Assembly (NCBI GenBank): GCA_050329835.1
Contig: JBHJOJ010000306.1
Coordinates: 1 to 16,366 of the forward strand
DNA length: 16,366 nucleotides
Direction: 5' to 3'
From: JANNOG01 sp050329835
GTDB taxonomy: Bacteria; Actinomycetota; Actinomycetes; Actinomycetales; JBBAYJ01
Of the stretch, positions 1 through 6,786 are shown in pieces. Below the pieces are notes generated by a model, which saw only the letters and a program-made list of their open reading frames with translations, was not told where the DNA came from and did not search any database. The position numbers and the translations under genes were made by a program. Numbering within the stretch: position 1 is the stretch's first letter; every line of letters starts with the position of its first letter.

Positions 1-952
1 ACCGGCCCGCGACCACCGCCCCGACCACGACCGCCGTGACGGCGGCCAGCAGGGCCAGCGCGGCCGCCGGCCCGGCCGGGCCCCGGGGGAGCGCGGCCGG
101 GGACGCCGCCCACACGGCCGGGACGGAGAGGACGATCGCGGCGGCGGCGAGGCCGGTGGGCAGCCGCCCGGCGGCGAACGGGGCCAGGACGAGGGCCGCC
201 TGGGTCCGCCGGCGCAGCAGCGCCACGAGGATCCGGAAGGCGGGGCGGGCCGCCGGCGACGGCTGGAAGAGTCCGGCGATCCGGTACTCCGCCGCCTGCT
301 CGCCCGTGGCGGCGGCGGCCGGGCCGGCACGGAGCTCGCTGAGCCAGGCGGCGAGGTCCGCCAGCCCCGGGAACCCCGGCCGGAACCGGCCCGGGCGAGG
401 GCCCGGTGCGGACCCTCCGTCCGGTCCGGGGGCGGCCGGTCCCGCGGCCCGTGCCCGGTCCAGGCGAACCCGGCCGAGCTCGGCCGCCGCCCCGGTGGCG
501 GCCGCGATGGCGCCGGCCGAGGCGCCCCCGAGGCTGCGCAGCCGCACCGCCCGGGCGATCTCGCAGAGTGCGAGCGGGTAGACGACCCCGCTGGCGGTCC
601 CGCCCCGCATGATCACGTCCGCGCTGGCCCGCCGGTAGGCGTCGAGCCGCGCGTCGTCGAGGTCCGCGGCGTCCGCCGGTGCCCGGTGCAGCTCGGTCGG
701 CGACAGCGGCCCGGCGGCCCGGGTGAGGTCGTAGGCCCGGGGGTCGGTGAGGGGCGGGACGGGCGCTCCGGGATCGTCGGGGTCTGCGGGGTCCCCGGGC
801 TCCCACAGCCAGTGGTCCACGTCGGCCCCGGCGACGGCGAGGAACCCGCGCGGATCGTCGGCCACCCGGCGGTGCACGACGGCGTCGGGGGCGTCCGGTC
901 CGAACAACCGGCCCGCGAGCACGGCCGGGGCGCCCTCGCGCACGACGCTCAC
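1..952 (-). CDS. patatin-like phospholipase with membrane segments (N-terminal 317 residues, runs off the left edge)
   Basis: Reading the minus strand from a GTG at 952, the frame stays open to the window edge. The N-terminal ~110 residues are an unrecognised Pro/Asp-rich region. Then comes a patatin fold signature: the glycine-rich oxyanion segment RGGTASGVVYP (about residues 116-126) and the nucleophile elbow GGASAG (142-147, Ser145, a GxSxG motif). Patatins use a Ser-Asp dyad to cleave acyl esters of lipids; the Asp motif (DGG/A) is not inside the visible part. Hydrophobic stretches at about 264-283 and 294-315 look like two membrane helices, so the Ser and Asp of the dyad would be separated by a membrane insertion. 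The start at 952 was chosen because GGGAGG lies 6-7 bases upstream; a second in-frame GTG at 991, just after a stop, is possible but has no good ribosome site. It lies 85 bp after the kinase gene and is probably cotranscribed with it. The lipase call is firm; substrate is unknown. Confidence 0.85.
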   Translation of the reverse strand, partial: MSVVREGAPAVLAGRLFGPDAPDAVVHRRVADDPRGFLAVAGADVDHWLWEPGDPADPDDPGAPVPPLTDPRAYDLTRAAGPLSPTELHRAPADAADLDDARLDAYRRASADVIMRGGTASGVVYPLALCEIARAVRLRSLGGASAGAIAAATGAAAELGRVRLDRARAAGPAAPGPDGGSAPGPRPGRFRPGFPGLADLAAWLSELRAGPAAAATGEQAAEYRIAGLFQPSPAARPAFRILVALLRRRTQAALVLAPFAAGRLPTGLAAAAIVLSVPAVWAASPAALPRGPAGPAAALALLAAVTAVVVGAVVAGR

Positions 953-1037
953 GTCCGCCTCCCGCCCCGGCGACAGCGCCGACTCGTCCACTCACCGTCG
1001 GTGACGGCGCTCACGGTCTCGGTCGCGCGGAGCCCCG

Positions 1038-1964
1038 TCAAGCGCCCGGCGCGGCGGCGGGCCGCCGGTCCCAGGCCGCAAGCTCCTCGGGGGTCGGCGC
1101 CGTGGCGGAGCCGGGGCGGGTGACGGCGAGGGCGGCAGCCGCGGTGGCGGTCCGGGCCGCCGACGGCAGCGAGCCCGTCCGGTGCAGCTCGGCGACCAGC
1201 ACGCCGGTGTGGGCGTCGCCGGCACCCGTGGTGTCGACGGCGGTGACCCGGGGGGCGGGGACCTCCTCGGGCGTCGCGCCCGGCAGCCGAAGCCGGCACC
1301 CGCGGGCGCCGTCGCGGCGCACCACCGCGGCCCCGGGGCCGGGGGACAGCCCCCGCCGGCGCAGCAGGAGGTCCTCCCGGGCGTTGAGCGTCAGCACGTC
1401 GACCCGGGCGAGGACCGGCCGGAGCACCTCGGCCGGGATGTCGGCGACCAGCGGGCCGGGGTCGACGACGAGCAGGCCCGGGTGGTGGCCCGCGCACCAT
1501 CGGGCGACGACGGGCCCGGTCACCGGGTAGCAGAGGTCGTAGCCGGAGACGTACACGGCGTCGTCCGGGCGCAGACCGGCACGGGCCAGGTCGCCGTCGA
1601 CGACCTCGCTCTCCACCCCCGGGGAGGTGACGAAGGTGCGCTCGGCGTCGGGCTCGACGAACCCGACGCAGAACCCGGTGTCGCCCGCCGCCCGGGGCAG
1701 CAGGGTCGCGACGCCCTCGCGGGCCAGCGCCCGGGCCACCACCTCGCCGAAGGGCCCGCTGCCCACGTGCCCGGCCAGGGCCGCCGGCAGGCCGAACCGG
1801 GCGGCCGCGGCGAGCACGTTGAACCCGCCCCCGGCCTGGAGCGTCGCCCGGGTGGCGAGGACGTCGCCGCCCCGCTCGGGCAGGTGCGGCACCGACGTCA
1901 TGACGTCGACGACGACGCTGCCGACGAGGACCAGGCGGGCCGGCCGCCCGGGCCCCGGGGTCAC
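1038..1964 (-). CDS. PfkB-family carbohydrate/nucleoside kinase
   Basis: 308 residues, a usual length for the ribokinase/PfkB family, which transfers phosphate from ATP to a sugar or nucleoside hydroxyl. The N-terminal signature is visible: GSVVVDVMTSVPHLPERGGD (about residues 15-34), followed by QAGGGFNVLAAAARFG, the typical glycine-rich sugar-binding segment. The C-terminal signature VDTTGAGDAHTG (243-254) provides the anion hole and the catalytic base Asp250. The GTG start at 1964 overlaps the stop of the upstream ADP-ribosylglycohydrolase gene by four bases (GTGA), which indicates translational coupling and fixes the start, since it directly precedes the first beta strand (RLVLVGS). The substrate cannot be read from the sequence. 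The neighbours (phosphorylase homologue, nucleoside-type transporter, ADP-ribosylglycohydrolase) make a ribose derivative or a nucleoside the natural guess. The E. coli counterpart by context would be YegV. Confidence 0.93.
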   Translation of the reverse strand: MTPGPGRPARLVLVGSVVVDVMTSVPHLPERGGDVLATRATLQAGGGFNVLAAAARFGLPAALAGHVGSGPFGEVVARALAREGVATLLPRAAGDTGFCVGFVEPDAERTFVTSPGVESEVVDGDLARAGLRPDDAVYVSGYDLCYPVTGPVVARWCAGHHPGLLVVDPGPLVADIPAEVLRPVLARVDVLTLNAREDLLLRRRGLSPGPGAAVVRRDGARGCRLRLPGATPEEVPAPRVTAVDTTGAGDAHTGVLVAELHRTGSLPSAARTATAAAALAVTRPGSATAPTPEELAAWDRRPAAAPGA

Positions 1965-2974
1965 GGGCCGGCGTCCCGGAGGCGGGCGCGCAGCGCGAGC
2001 AGCCCGTCGGCGAGCGTCCCGAGGCCGAGGTCGGGGTTCACGGCGTGGAGCCGGGCCACGGCGTCCCGGGGCAGGGCCGCCTCGCCGTGGCAGGCCCCGG
2101 CGATCGCACCCGCCATGGCGGCCACGGTGTCGCTGTCCCCGCCCAGCTCGGCGGCCGCCAGGCAGGCCCGCCACGGGTCGTCCGGGTGCAGGGCGAGCAC
2201 GGCGAACGCGGCGGGGACGGCCTCCTGGGTCGCCACCCCGGTGCCGACCAGCCGCGCCACCGTGTCGAGCGGGTCGGCGGCGTCGCGGACCAGGCCGAGC
2301 GCCCATGCGATGCGCTCGGCGACCTCGGCCCCGGGGACGTAGTGCCCGCGGGACGCGCCCGCCCGGGCGGCGGCCGTGCCGGCCGCGAGCGCCTCGGGGA
2401 CGCTCGCCCCGGCCACGCCGTGGGAGACCGCGGCGGCGACGGCGCAGGCGCCGGCGTTCGCCACGGTGGTGTCGTGCGTCAGGCGTCCGGCGTCCGCGAC
2501 GAGGTCGACGAGGCGGTCCAGCGGCTCGGGCGGGCAGGCGATCCCCACCGGGGCGATCCGCATCGCGGCGCCGTCGGTGTCGCCCCACCGGCCGGTCGTG
2601 CCCGGCGGCGCCCCGGCGGCGACCTGCTCCAGCGCCCGGCGCGTCGAGGGGCCGAGCAGGTCCGCCGATCCCCGGGCCACCATGCCCGCCTCCCACGCCA
2701 GGAGCCGTTCGGCGAGCGTCCCCGGGTCGATCCGGCCGCCGCCCTCCACCAGCAGCCGGCCGAGGATGACCGCCTGGTCGGTGTCGTCCGTCACGTGACC
2801 GGCCGGCAGCCCGGCGCTCAGCTCGTGGTCCGCCGGCGCCGCGACCAGGCCCGCCAGGGTGCCCCAGCGGCGCCGGACCTCCTCCCGGGGGAGCAGCTGG
2901 GTCGGCATGCCGAGCGCGTCCCCCAGGGCCAGGCCGGTGAGGGCGCCGAGCGCGCGGTCGCGCTCCCCGGTCAC
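1961..2974 (-). CDS. ADP-ribosylglycohydrolase family protein
   Basis: 337 residues, the normal size for the ADP-ribosylglycohydrolase (ARH/DraG) family, which uses a pair of Mg2+ ions to hydrolyse N- or O-glycosidic bonds of ADP-ribose or related nucleosides. Visible motifs: ALGDALGMPTQ (about residues 16-26), the metal-binding TDDTDQ (62-67), GDTDGAAMRIAPVG (131-144), HDTTVANAGACAVAAAVS (167-184) and the second metal motif GGDSDTVAAMAGAIAGA (278-294). All the Asp residues needed for the binuclear metal site are present, so the enzyme should be active. The start is a GTG at 2974 with GACGAGG a few bases upstream; it is only 38 bp from the start of the divergent phosphorylase gene. It is first in a leftward operon with the kinase (4-bp overlap) and probably the patatin. 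Members found in sugar/nucleoside operons such as E. coli yegU may act on small nucleosides rather than on modified proteins; that role here is inference. Confidence 0.94.
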   Translation of the reverse strand: MTGERDRALGALTGLALGDALGMPTQLLPREEVRRRWGTLAGLVAAPADHELSAGLPAGHVTDDTDQAVILGRLLVEGGGRIDPGTLAERLLAWEAGMVARGSADLLGPSTRRALEQVAAGAPPGTTGRWGDTDGAAMRIAPVGIACPPEPLDRLVDLVADAGRLTHDTTVANAGACAVAAAVSHGVAGASVPEALAAGTAAARAGASRGHYVPGAEVAERIAWALGLVRDAADPLDTVARLVGTGVATQEAVPAAFAVLALHPDDPWRACLAAAELGGDSDTVAAMAGAIAGACHGEAALPRDAVARLHAVNPDLGLGTLADGLLALRARLRDAGP

Positions 2975-3012
2975 GGCCCTCGTCCGATCAGCCGGGACAC
3001 GGGCGGGATGCT

Positions 3013-3858
3013 ATGCCCGTGAGCCCCGCCGACCCCGCCGCCCTGGCCGGGCGCGCCGCCGACGCGCTCGCCCACGCGACCGACCGGGACCGCCACGACG
3101 TCGTCGTCGTGCTCGGCAGCGGGTGGTCGCCCGCGGCCGGGTCGCTCGGGCGGGTGGTCGCCGAGCTGCCGGTCACCGACCTGCCGGGCTTCCACGCGCC
3201 GGTGGCCGAGGGCCACGCCGGCCTGGTCCGCTCCTGCGACCTCGCGGGCCTGCGGGTGCTGTGCCTGCTCGGTCGCACCCACCTGTTCGAGGGGCACGGC
3301 GCGGCCGCGGTCGCCCACCCCGTCCGGACGGCCGCCGCCGCGGGGTGCCGGGTCGCCCTGCTGACGAACGCCAACGGGTCCCTGCGCGACGACTGGCCGA
3401 TCGGGACCGGGATGCTCGTCGCCGACCACCTCGACCTCTCGGGCGCCACCCCGCTGCACGGGCCCCGGTTCGTCGACCTCACCGGCTGCTGGAGCCCCCG
3501 GCTGCGGGCCCTGGCGCGCGAGGCCGACCCCGGTCTGCGGGAGGGCGTGTACGCCGTCCTGCGCGGGCCCAGCTACGAGACGCCGGCCGAGGCCCGCATG
3601 CTGCGCACCCTGGGCGCGGACGTCGTCGGCATGTCCACGGTGCCCGAGGCGGTCGCCGCCCGGGAGGCGGGCCTCGAGGTGCTCGGCCTGTCCGTGGTGA
3701 CGGCGCTGGAGCTCGGGGGCCAGCCCGTGGAAGGCTCTGCGGTCGTCGCAGCCGCCGAGGCGGCCACGGCACGGCTGGGGCGGGTCCTGCGCCACGTCGT
3801 CACCCGGATCGGCGCCGGGTCGCCGCCCCCGCCGCCCACCTCGAGGGAGCCCTCATGA
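3013..3858 (+). CDS. purine nucleoside phosphorylase homologue (trimeric PNP/MTAP family) with altered base-binding residues
   Basis: 281 residues, the length of the trimeric PNP family, which splits purine nucleosides with phosphate into base and ribose 1-phosphate. Phosphate-binding residues are kept: LGSGW (34-38), GRTHLFEGH (87-95), Ser208 in GMSTVPE (206-212). The purine pocket Glu of PNPs is Glu189 in GPSYETPAE (185-193). The Asn that normally follows in 'VTN' (Asn243 of human PNP) is replaced: the sequence reads SVVTALELGG, with Ala231. The His that contacts the ribose 5'-hydroxyl (His257 in human PNP) appears replaced by Gly241. TNAAGG is TNANGS here (118-123). So catalysis looks possible but the base and ribose contacts differ from standard PNP. 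The ATG at 3013 is used; a GTG at 3019 is an alternative. The stop overlaps the transporter start by four bases (ATGA). The C-terminus ends in a Pro-rich tail. Confidence 0.9.
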   Translation: MPVSPADPAALAGRAADALAHATDRDRHDVVVVLGSGWSPAAGSLGRVVAELPVTDLPGFHAPVAEGHAGLVRSCDLAGLRVLCLLGRTHLFEGHGAAAVAHPVRTAAAAGCRVALLTNANGSLRDDWPIGTGMLVADHLDLSGATPLHGPRFVDLTGCWSPRLRALAREADPGLREGVYAVLRGPSYETPAEARMLRTLGADVVGMSTVPEAVAAREAGLEVLGLSVVTALELGGQPVEGSAVVAAAEAATARLGRVLRHVVTRIGAGSPPPPPTSREPS

Positions 3859-5348
3859 CCGCAGCAGCCCCGCCGCCCACCGCGGCGTCCCCCGGCCCCG
3901 CGCCCTCGGCGCTCGCCGTCGAGCAGAACGGCATCAACGTCATCGCCGAGAGCGAGCGCACGGGCAGGCCCCGGTCGCTGTTCTGGCCGTGGTGCGCCGC
4001 CAACATCTCGGTGTTCGGGATCTCGTACGGGTCGTTCTTCCTCGGGTTCGGGGTGTCGTTCTGGCAGGCGACCCTCGCCGGGGTGATCGGGACGATCGTG
4101 TCGTTCCTGCTGGTCGGGTTCGTCTCGCTGGCGGGCAAGCGCGGGTCGGCGCCGACCATGGTGCTGAGCCGGGCCGCCTTCGGGGTGCGGGGCAACGGCC
4201 TGCCGTCGTTCCTCAGCTGGGTGCTGCTGGTCGGGTGGGAGACGGTGCTCGTCTCGCTCGCCACGCTGGCCACGGCGACCGTGTTCGGCCGGCTCGGCTG
4301 GGGGGACGGCGACCTCACGAAGATCGTGGCGTTCCTCGTCGTGGCGGCGATCGTCGTGGCGGCCGGGGTGCTCGGCTTCCGCGCCGTGATGCGGATCCAG
4401 ACCTGGATCACGCTGGCGACCGTCGTGCTGACCGTCGGGTACATCGCGCTCACCGTGGACGAGATCTCGTGGTCCGCGGCGTCGTCGGTGCCGACGGGGT
4501 CCACCCAGGCGGTCATCGGGACGCTGATCTTCGCCATGACCGGGTTCGGGCTCGGCTGGGTGAACGCCGGCGCCGACTACTCCCGGTACCTGCCGCGCAG
4601 CACGTCGAGCGCAGGCGTCGTCGGCTGGACCACGCTGGGCGCCAGCGTGGCCCCGGTGATCCTCGTCGTGGTGGGCGCCCTGCTCGCCGCGTCGGACCCG
4701 GACCTCAACTCCGCCATCGCCGCGGACCCGATCGGGGCCCTCACCACGCTGCTGCCGACCTGGTACCTGGTGCCGTTCGCGATCGTGGCGATCCTCGGGC
4801 TGGTCGGGGGCGCGGTGCTGGACATCTACTCCTCGGGGCTGGCACTGCTCACCCTGGGGGTGCGGATCCCGCGCTGGTCGGCCGCCGCGCTCGACGGCGT
4901 CATCATGATCCTCGGCACGGTCTACGTCGTGTGGTTCGCCACCGACTTCGTCGGGCCCTTCCAGGGCTTCCTCATCACGCTCGGGGTGCCGGTCGCGGCC
5001 TGGTGCGGCGTCTTCCTCGCCGATCTCGCCCTGCGGCGCCGGCCCTACGACGACGAGGACCTGTACCGGCCCGCGGGGCGCTACGGCGGGGTCGGTCCCG
5101 CCGCGGTCGGGCTGCTGCTGACCGGGACGGCGGTCGGGTGGGGCCTGGTGACGAACGGCTTCGCCGAGTGGCTGTCGTGGCAGGGGTACCTGCTGGGCCC
5201 GGTCGGCCTGGGCGGGCGGGAGGGCGACTGGGCGTTCGCCAACCTCGGGATCGCGGTGTCGTTCGGCATCGGGTTCGGCGGCTACCTGCTGCTGGGCCGG
5301 GCCCGGGTCCGGCGCCAGGAGGCGGTGGCGACCTCGACGCCGACGTGA
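3855..5348 (+). CDS. NCS1-family nucleobase/nucleoside permease (cytosine/purine permease type)
   Basis: 497 residues with about twelve hydrophobic segments spread over residues 45-480, typical of NCS1 symporters (cytosine, purine, allantoin, hydantoin and vitamin B6 transporters) of the cytoplasmic membrane. The family N-terminus is clear: VEQNGINVIAESERTGRP followed by SLFWPWCAANISVFGISYG (about 22-60). The family signature ADYSRYLPR is at 240-248. The first 20 residues are a Pro/Ala-rich cytosolic tail. The ATG at 3855 lies inside the stop of the phosphorylase gene (ATGA overlap), with GAGGGAG upstream, so the two are translationally coupled. The transporter very likely imports the substrate, or exports/imports the base, of the neighbouring phosphorylase. 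The exact ligand cannot be read. It ends 15 bp before the convergent vapC stop. Confidence 0.94.
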   Translation: MTAAAPPPTAASPGPAPSALAVEQNGINVIAESERTGRPRSLFWPWCAANISVFGISYGSFFLGFGVSFWQATLAGVIGTIVSFLLVGFVSLAGKRGSAPTMVLSRAAFGVRGNGLPSFLSWVLLVGWETVLVSLATLATATVFGRLGWGDGDLTKIVAFLVVAAIVVAAGVLGFRAVMRIQTWITLATVVLTVGYIALTVDEISWSAASSVPTGSTQAVIGTLIFAMTGFGLGWVNAGADYSRYLPRSTSSAGVVGWTTLGASVAPVILVVVGALLAASDPDLNSAIAADPIGALTTLLPTWYLVPFAIVAILGLVGGAVLDIYSSGLALLTLGVRIPRWSAAALDGVIMILGTVYVVWFATDFVGPFQGFLITLGVPVAAWCGVFLADLALRRRPYDDEDLYRPAGRYGGVGPAAVGLLLTGTAVGWGLVTNGFAEWLSWQGYLLGPVGLGGREGDWAFANLGIAVSFGIGFGGYLLLGRARVRRQEAVATSTPT

Positions 5349-5363
5349 GGCCCGGTCGACGGC

Positions 5364-5792
5364 TCAGTCGAGGGGGTGCCGCCAACGCAGGCCCGGGAAT
5401 CGCGCGAAACCGCGGTCGGCAGTGATCCATTCGCAACCGTGCTCCACGGCCGGCGCCGCCAGGTAGGCGTCGGGCACGACGTTCCCCCGGGCCTCGACAC
5501 GCCGGCACAGATCGTCGAACAGCGCCCAATGACGAGGGCCGGGCTCCAGTTCGACCGCGGCCGGGGCCCGGCGCAGCCCTGCTGCTACCGCGAGGGCACG
5601 GTCGGGTGAGAGCGGCTTGAGCAGGACCTTCGGATGCGTCACGACCCGGACGAAGCCGCTGAGGGCGATCGACGGGAGCGCCACTGGTACCGGCCCGCTC
5701 ATCGCGTCCTCGAGCCAGCGGCGGAAGCCGTCGTGCCGGGTATCGGACGTGTGATGCGCGCTGACGAGGACGTTGACATCGCACGCGATCAC
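5364..5792 (-). CDS. vapC: VapC-type PIN-domain ribonuclease toxin (module 1)
   Basis: 142 residues, the usual size of a VapC toxin, a Mg2+-dependent RNase that typically cuts tRNA or rRNA. The PIN acidic residues are visible: Asp5 in IACDVNVLVSAHH, Asp108 in VPDAYLAA (107-113) and Asp126 in WITADRGFARFPGL (122-135). The middle acidic residue seen in many VapCs is not obvious: the segment reads SIALSGFVRVVTHP, as in the subfamily that carries '(G/A)F(L/V)RVVTHP' here. The GTG start at 5792 overlaps the vapB stop by four bases (GTGA), the classic coupling of antitoxin and toxin. The C-terminus ends in LRWRHPLD, typical for this subfamily. A longer open frame upstream is only read-through of the antitoxin region in another frame. 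It is convergent with the permease gene. Confidence 0.93.
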   Translation of the reverse strand: MIACDVNVLVSAHHTSDTRHDGFRRWLEDAMSGPVPVALPSIALSGFVRVVTHPKVLLKPLSPDRALAVAAGLRRAPAAVELEPGPRHWALFDDLCRRVEARGNVVPDAYLAAPAVEHGCEWITADRGFARFPGLRWRHPLD

Positions 5793-6013
5793 GCGGCGCC
5801 CTCGAGGACATCGAGGAGTCGGGCGTTGTCCCCGAGATCGATGCCGGGGGCGTGCCCGCCGCCGTAGGGCTCGGACTCGCGTGCGGCGGCGCGTCGAGGC
5901 AGCAGCGCCCGCATCGCGTCCTCGACCACGGAGCCGAGCGAGCGTCGCTCGGCGAGGGCGATCTGCCTCGCTGCGTCCAGGAGCGCGTCGTCGATGGTCA
6001 CGGTCGTCCGCAT
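5789..6013 (-). CDS. vapB: VapB-type ribbon-helix-helix antitoxin (module 1)
   Basis: 74 residues. The first 40 form a ribbon-helix-helix DNA-binding domain (MRTTVTIDDALLDAARQIAL, then RRSLGSVVEDAMRALL). The flexible C-terminal part (about 41-74) would wrap around the toxin. Such antitoxins neutralise their VapC and, as a complex, repress their own promoter by binding palindromes. The ATG at 6013 starts the beta strand directly. A perfect 26-bp palindrome sits 15 bp upstream (6028-6053) and is the natural operator. The gene overlaps vapC by four bases and is divergent from the SRPBCC gene. Confidence 0.92.
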   Translation of the reverse strand: MRTTVTIDDALLDAARQIALAERRSLGSVVEDAMRALLPRRAAARESEPYGGGHAPGIDLGDNARLLDVLEGAA

Positions 6014-6027
6014 GCATCACAGCATGG

Positions 6028-6053
6028 CGGTCCGGCATCATGATGCCGGACCG
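6028..6053. promoter_or_regulatory. perfect 26-bp palindrome, candidate VapBC operator between divergent genes
   Basis: The half-site CGGTCCGGCATCA is followed directly by its exact reverse complement TGATGCCGGACCG, with no spacer (centre between 6040 and 6041). It lies 15 bp from the vapB start and 15-20 bp from the SRPBCC start, so a protein bound here would cover both promoters. Ribbon-helix-helix antitoxins bind such palindromes. The palindrome is seen directly; binding by VapB is inferred from position and family. Confidence 0.7.
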
Positions 6054-6067
6054 GTCCGTTGCACCAT

Positions 6068-6550
6068 GTGTCCGTGCCACAGGTCCAGGCGGCGGTCGTC
6101 GTCCCCGTGTCCCCCGATGTCGCCTTCGCGGTGTCGCAGACCACCGGCCGGCTCCGGCTGCGATGGGACCCGTTCATCCGACGCCAGCACCTCATGGACG
6201 GCGCCACCGCTCCCGGCAAGGGCGTGCGCACCTTCACCCGGTCGCGCCACGGCCTCGGCATGGTCAGCGAGTACGTCTCCTACGCGCCCCCCCGCAACGT
6301 CGGCATGACCATGCGCCGAGGCCCGTGGTTCTTCGAGACGTTCGGCGGCGGCTGGCGGTTCGAACCGGTGGCCGGCGGCACCCGCGCGGTCTGGAAGTAC
6401 ACCTTCCGGGTCCGACCGGCGTGGCTCCGCCCGGTCGCCGAGCCGCTCGGCACGGCCGTCCTGGGCCGGGACATCGAGCGCCGCATCCAGGCCTTCGCCC
6501 GTGCCTGCACCGACCCTGTCATCGTGGCTGCGGCCACCCTCACGGAGTGA
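6068..6550 (+). CDS. SRPBCC (START/Bet v 1-like) domain protein
   Basis: About 160 residues forming a single SRPBCC-type domain. Visible are the N-terminal strand VQAAVVVPVSPDVAFAVSQ, the segment RLRLRWDPFIRR, a central beta-rich part ending in TFGGGWRFEPVAGGTRAVWKYTFRV (about 91-115) and a C-terminal helix (LGRDIERRIQAFARAC). These folds have a deep hydrophobic cavity and bind lipids, polyketides or other small hydrophobic ligands; some are cyclases. No catalytic residues can be assigned. The start is uncertain: TTG 6059, GTG 6068 and GTG 6074 are all in frame, none with a ribosome site, so translation may be leaderless. I chose 6068. It is divergent from vapBC across the palindrome at 6028-6053 and may be co-regulated with that module. 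Confidence 0.8.
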   Translation: MSVPQVQAAVVVPVSPDVAFAVSQTTGRLRLRWDPFIRRQHLMDGATAPGKGVRTFTRSRHGLGMVSEYVSYAPPRNVGMTMRRGPWFFETFGGGWRFEPVAGGTRAVWKYTFRVRPAWLRPVAEPLGTAVLGRDIERRIQAFARACTDPVIVAAATLTE

Positions 6551-6590
6551 CGGGGCACGGTCCCCCGCGCGGATGTCACAGCACGAGGCA

Positions 6591-6611
6591 GCCGAGCGGG
6601 CGCCGCTCGGC
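6591..6611. terminator. candidate bidirectional terminator hairpin
   Basis: GCCGAGCG (6591-6598) pairs perfectly with CGCTCGGC (6604-6611) around a 5-base loop. It lies 40 bp after the SRPBCC stop and between two convergent genes. There is no T tract, as is common in high-GC actinobacteria, so termination by it is plausible but unproven. Confidence 0.4.
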
Positions 6612-6645
6612 GAGCGGGCCCCGGGTCATGTCCGATACGCCCCTT

Positions 6646-6663
6646 ATGTCGTCGAGACGACAT
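6646..6663. repeat. operator-like inverted repeat ATGTCGTC-GA-GACGACAT
   Basis: Two perfect 8-bp arms separated by two bases. The 2-bp spacing is too short for a stable RNA hairpin but suits a site for a dimeric DNA-binding protein. No gene starts beside it, so its target is unknown. Confidence 0.45.
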
Positions 6664-6786
6664 GGTGCTGTCGGCTCGGAGACGGTCGCCGACGGGCGAC
6701 CCCGACACGATCCAGGGGTGCCCCGCACTGGGAAGCCCGAGCCGCTCCCGGCGGCCGTGGCGGGGCGGGGGCGCGGCGCGCGGCGG

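Larger units (their letters stand above)
6551..6786. other. 236-bp convergent intergenic region with two inverted repeats and no gene seen
   Basis: This lies between the ends of the SRPBCC gene (plus) and the Crp/Fnr gene (minus). Open frames here on both strands are Arg/Pro/Ala-rich and resemble no protein family, so I call no gene. It contains a GC-rich hairpin (6591-6611) and an operator-like inverted repeat (6646-6663). The stretch around 6620-6665 is less GC-rich than its surroundings. Confidence 0.5.

Noticed and set aside
992..1004. Small inverted repeat TCACCG-T-CGGTGA between kinase and patatin genes
   Set aside because: Arms are only 6 bp in a GC-rich gap inside a probable operon; expected by chance at this composition.
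36..1123. Plus-strand frames over the left edge (36-581, 686-1123)
   Set aside because: They are antisense to the patatin-like gene with its GGTASG and GASAG motifs; no coding signature of their own.
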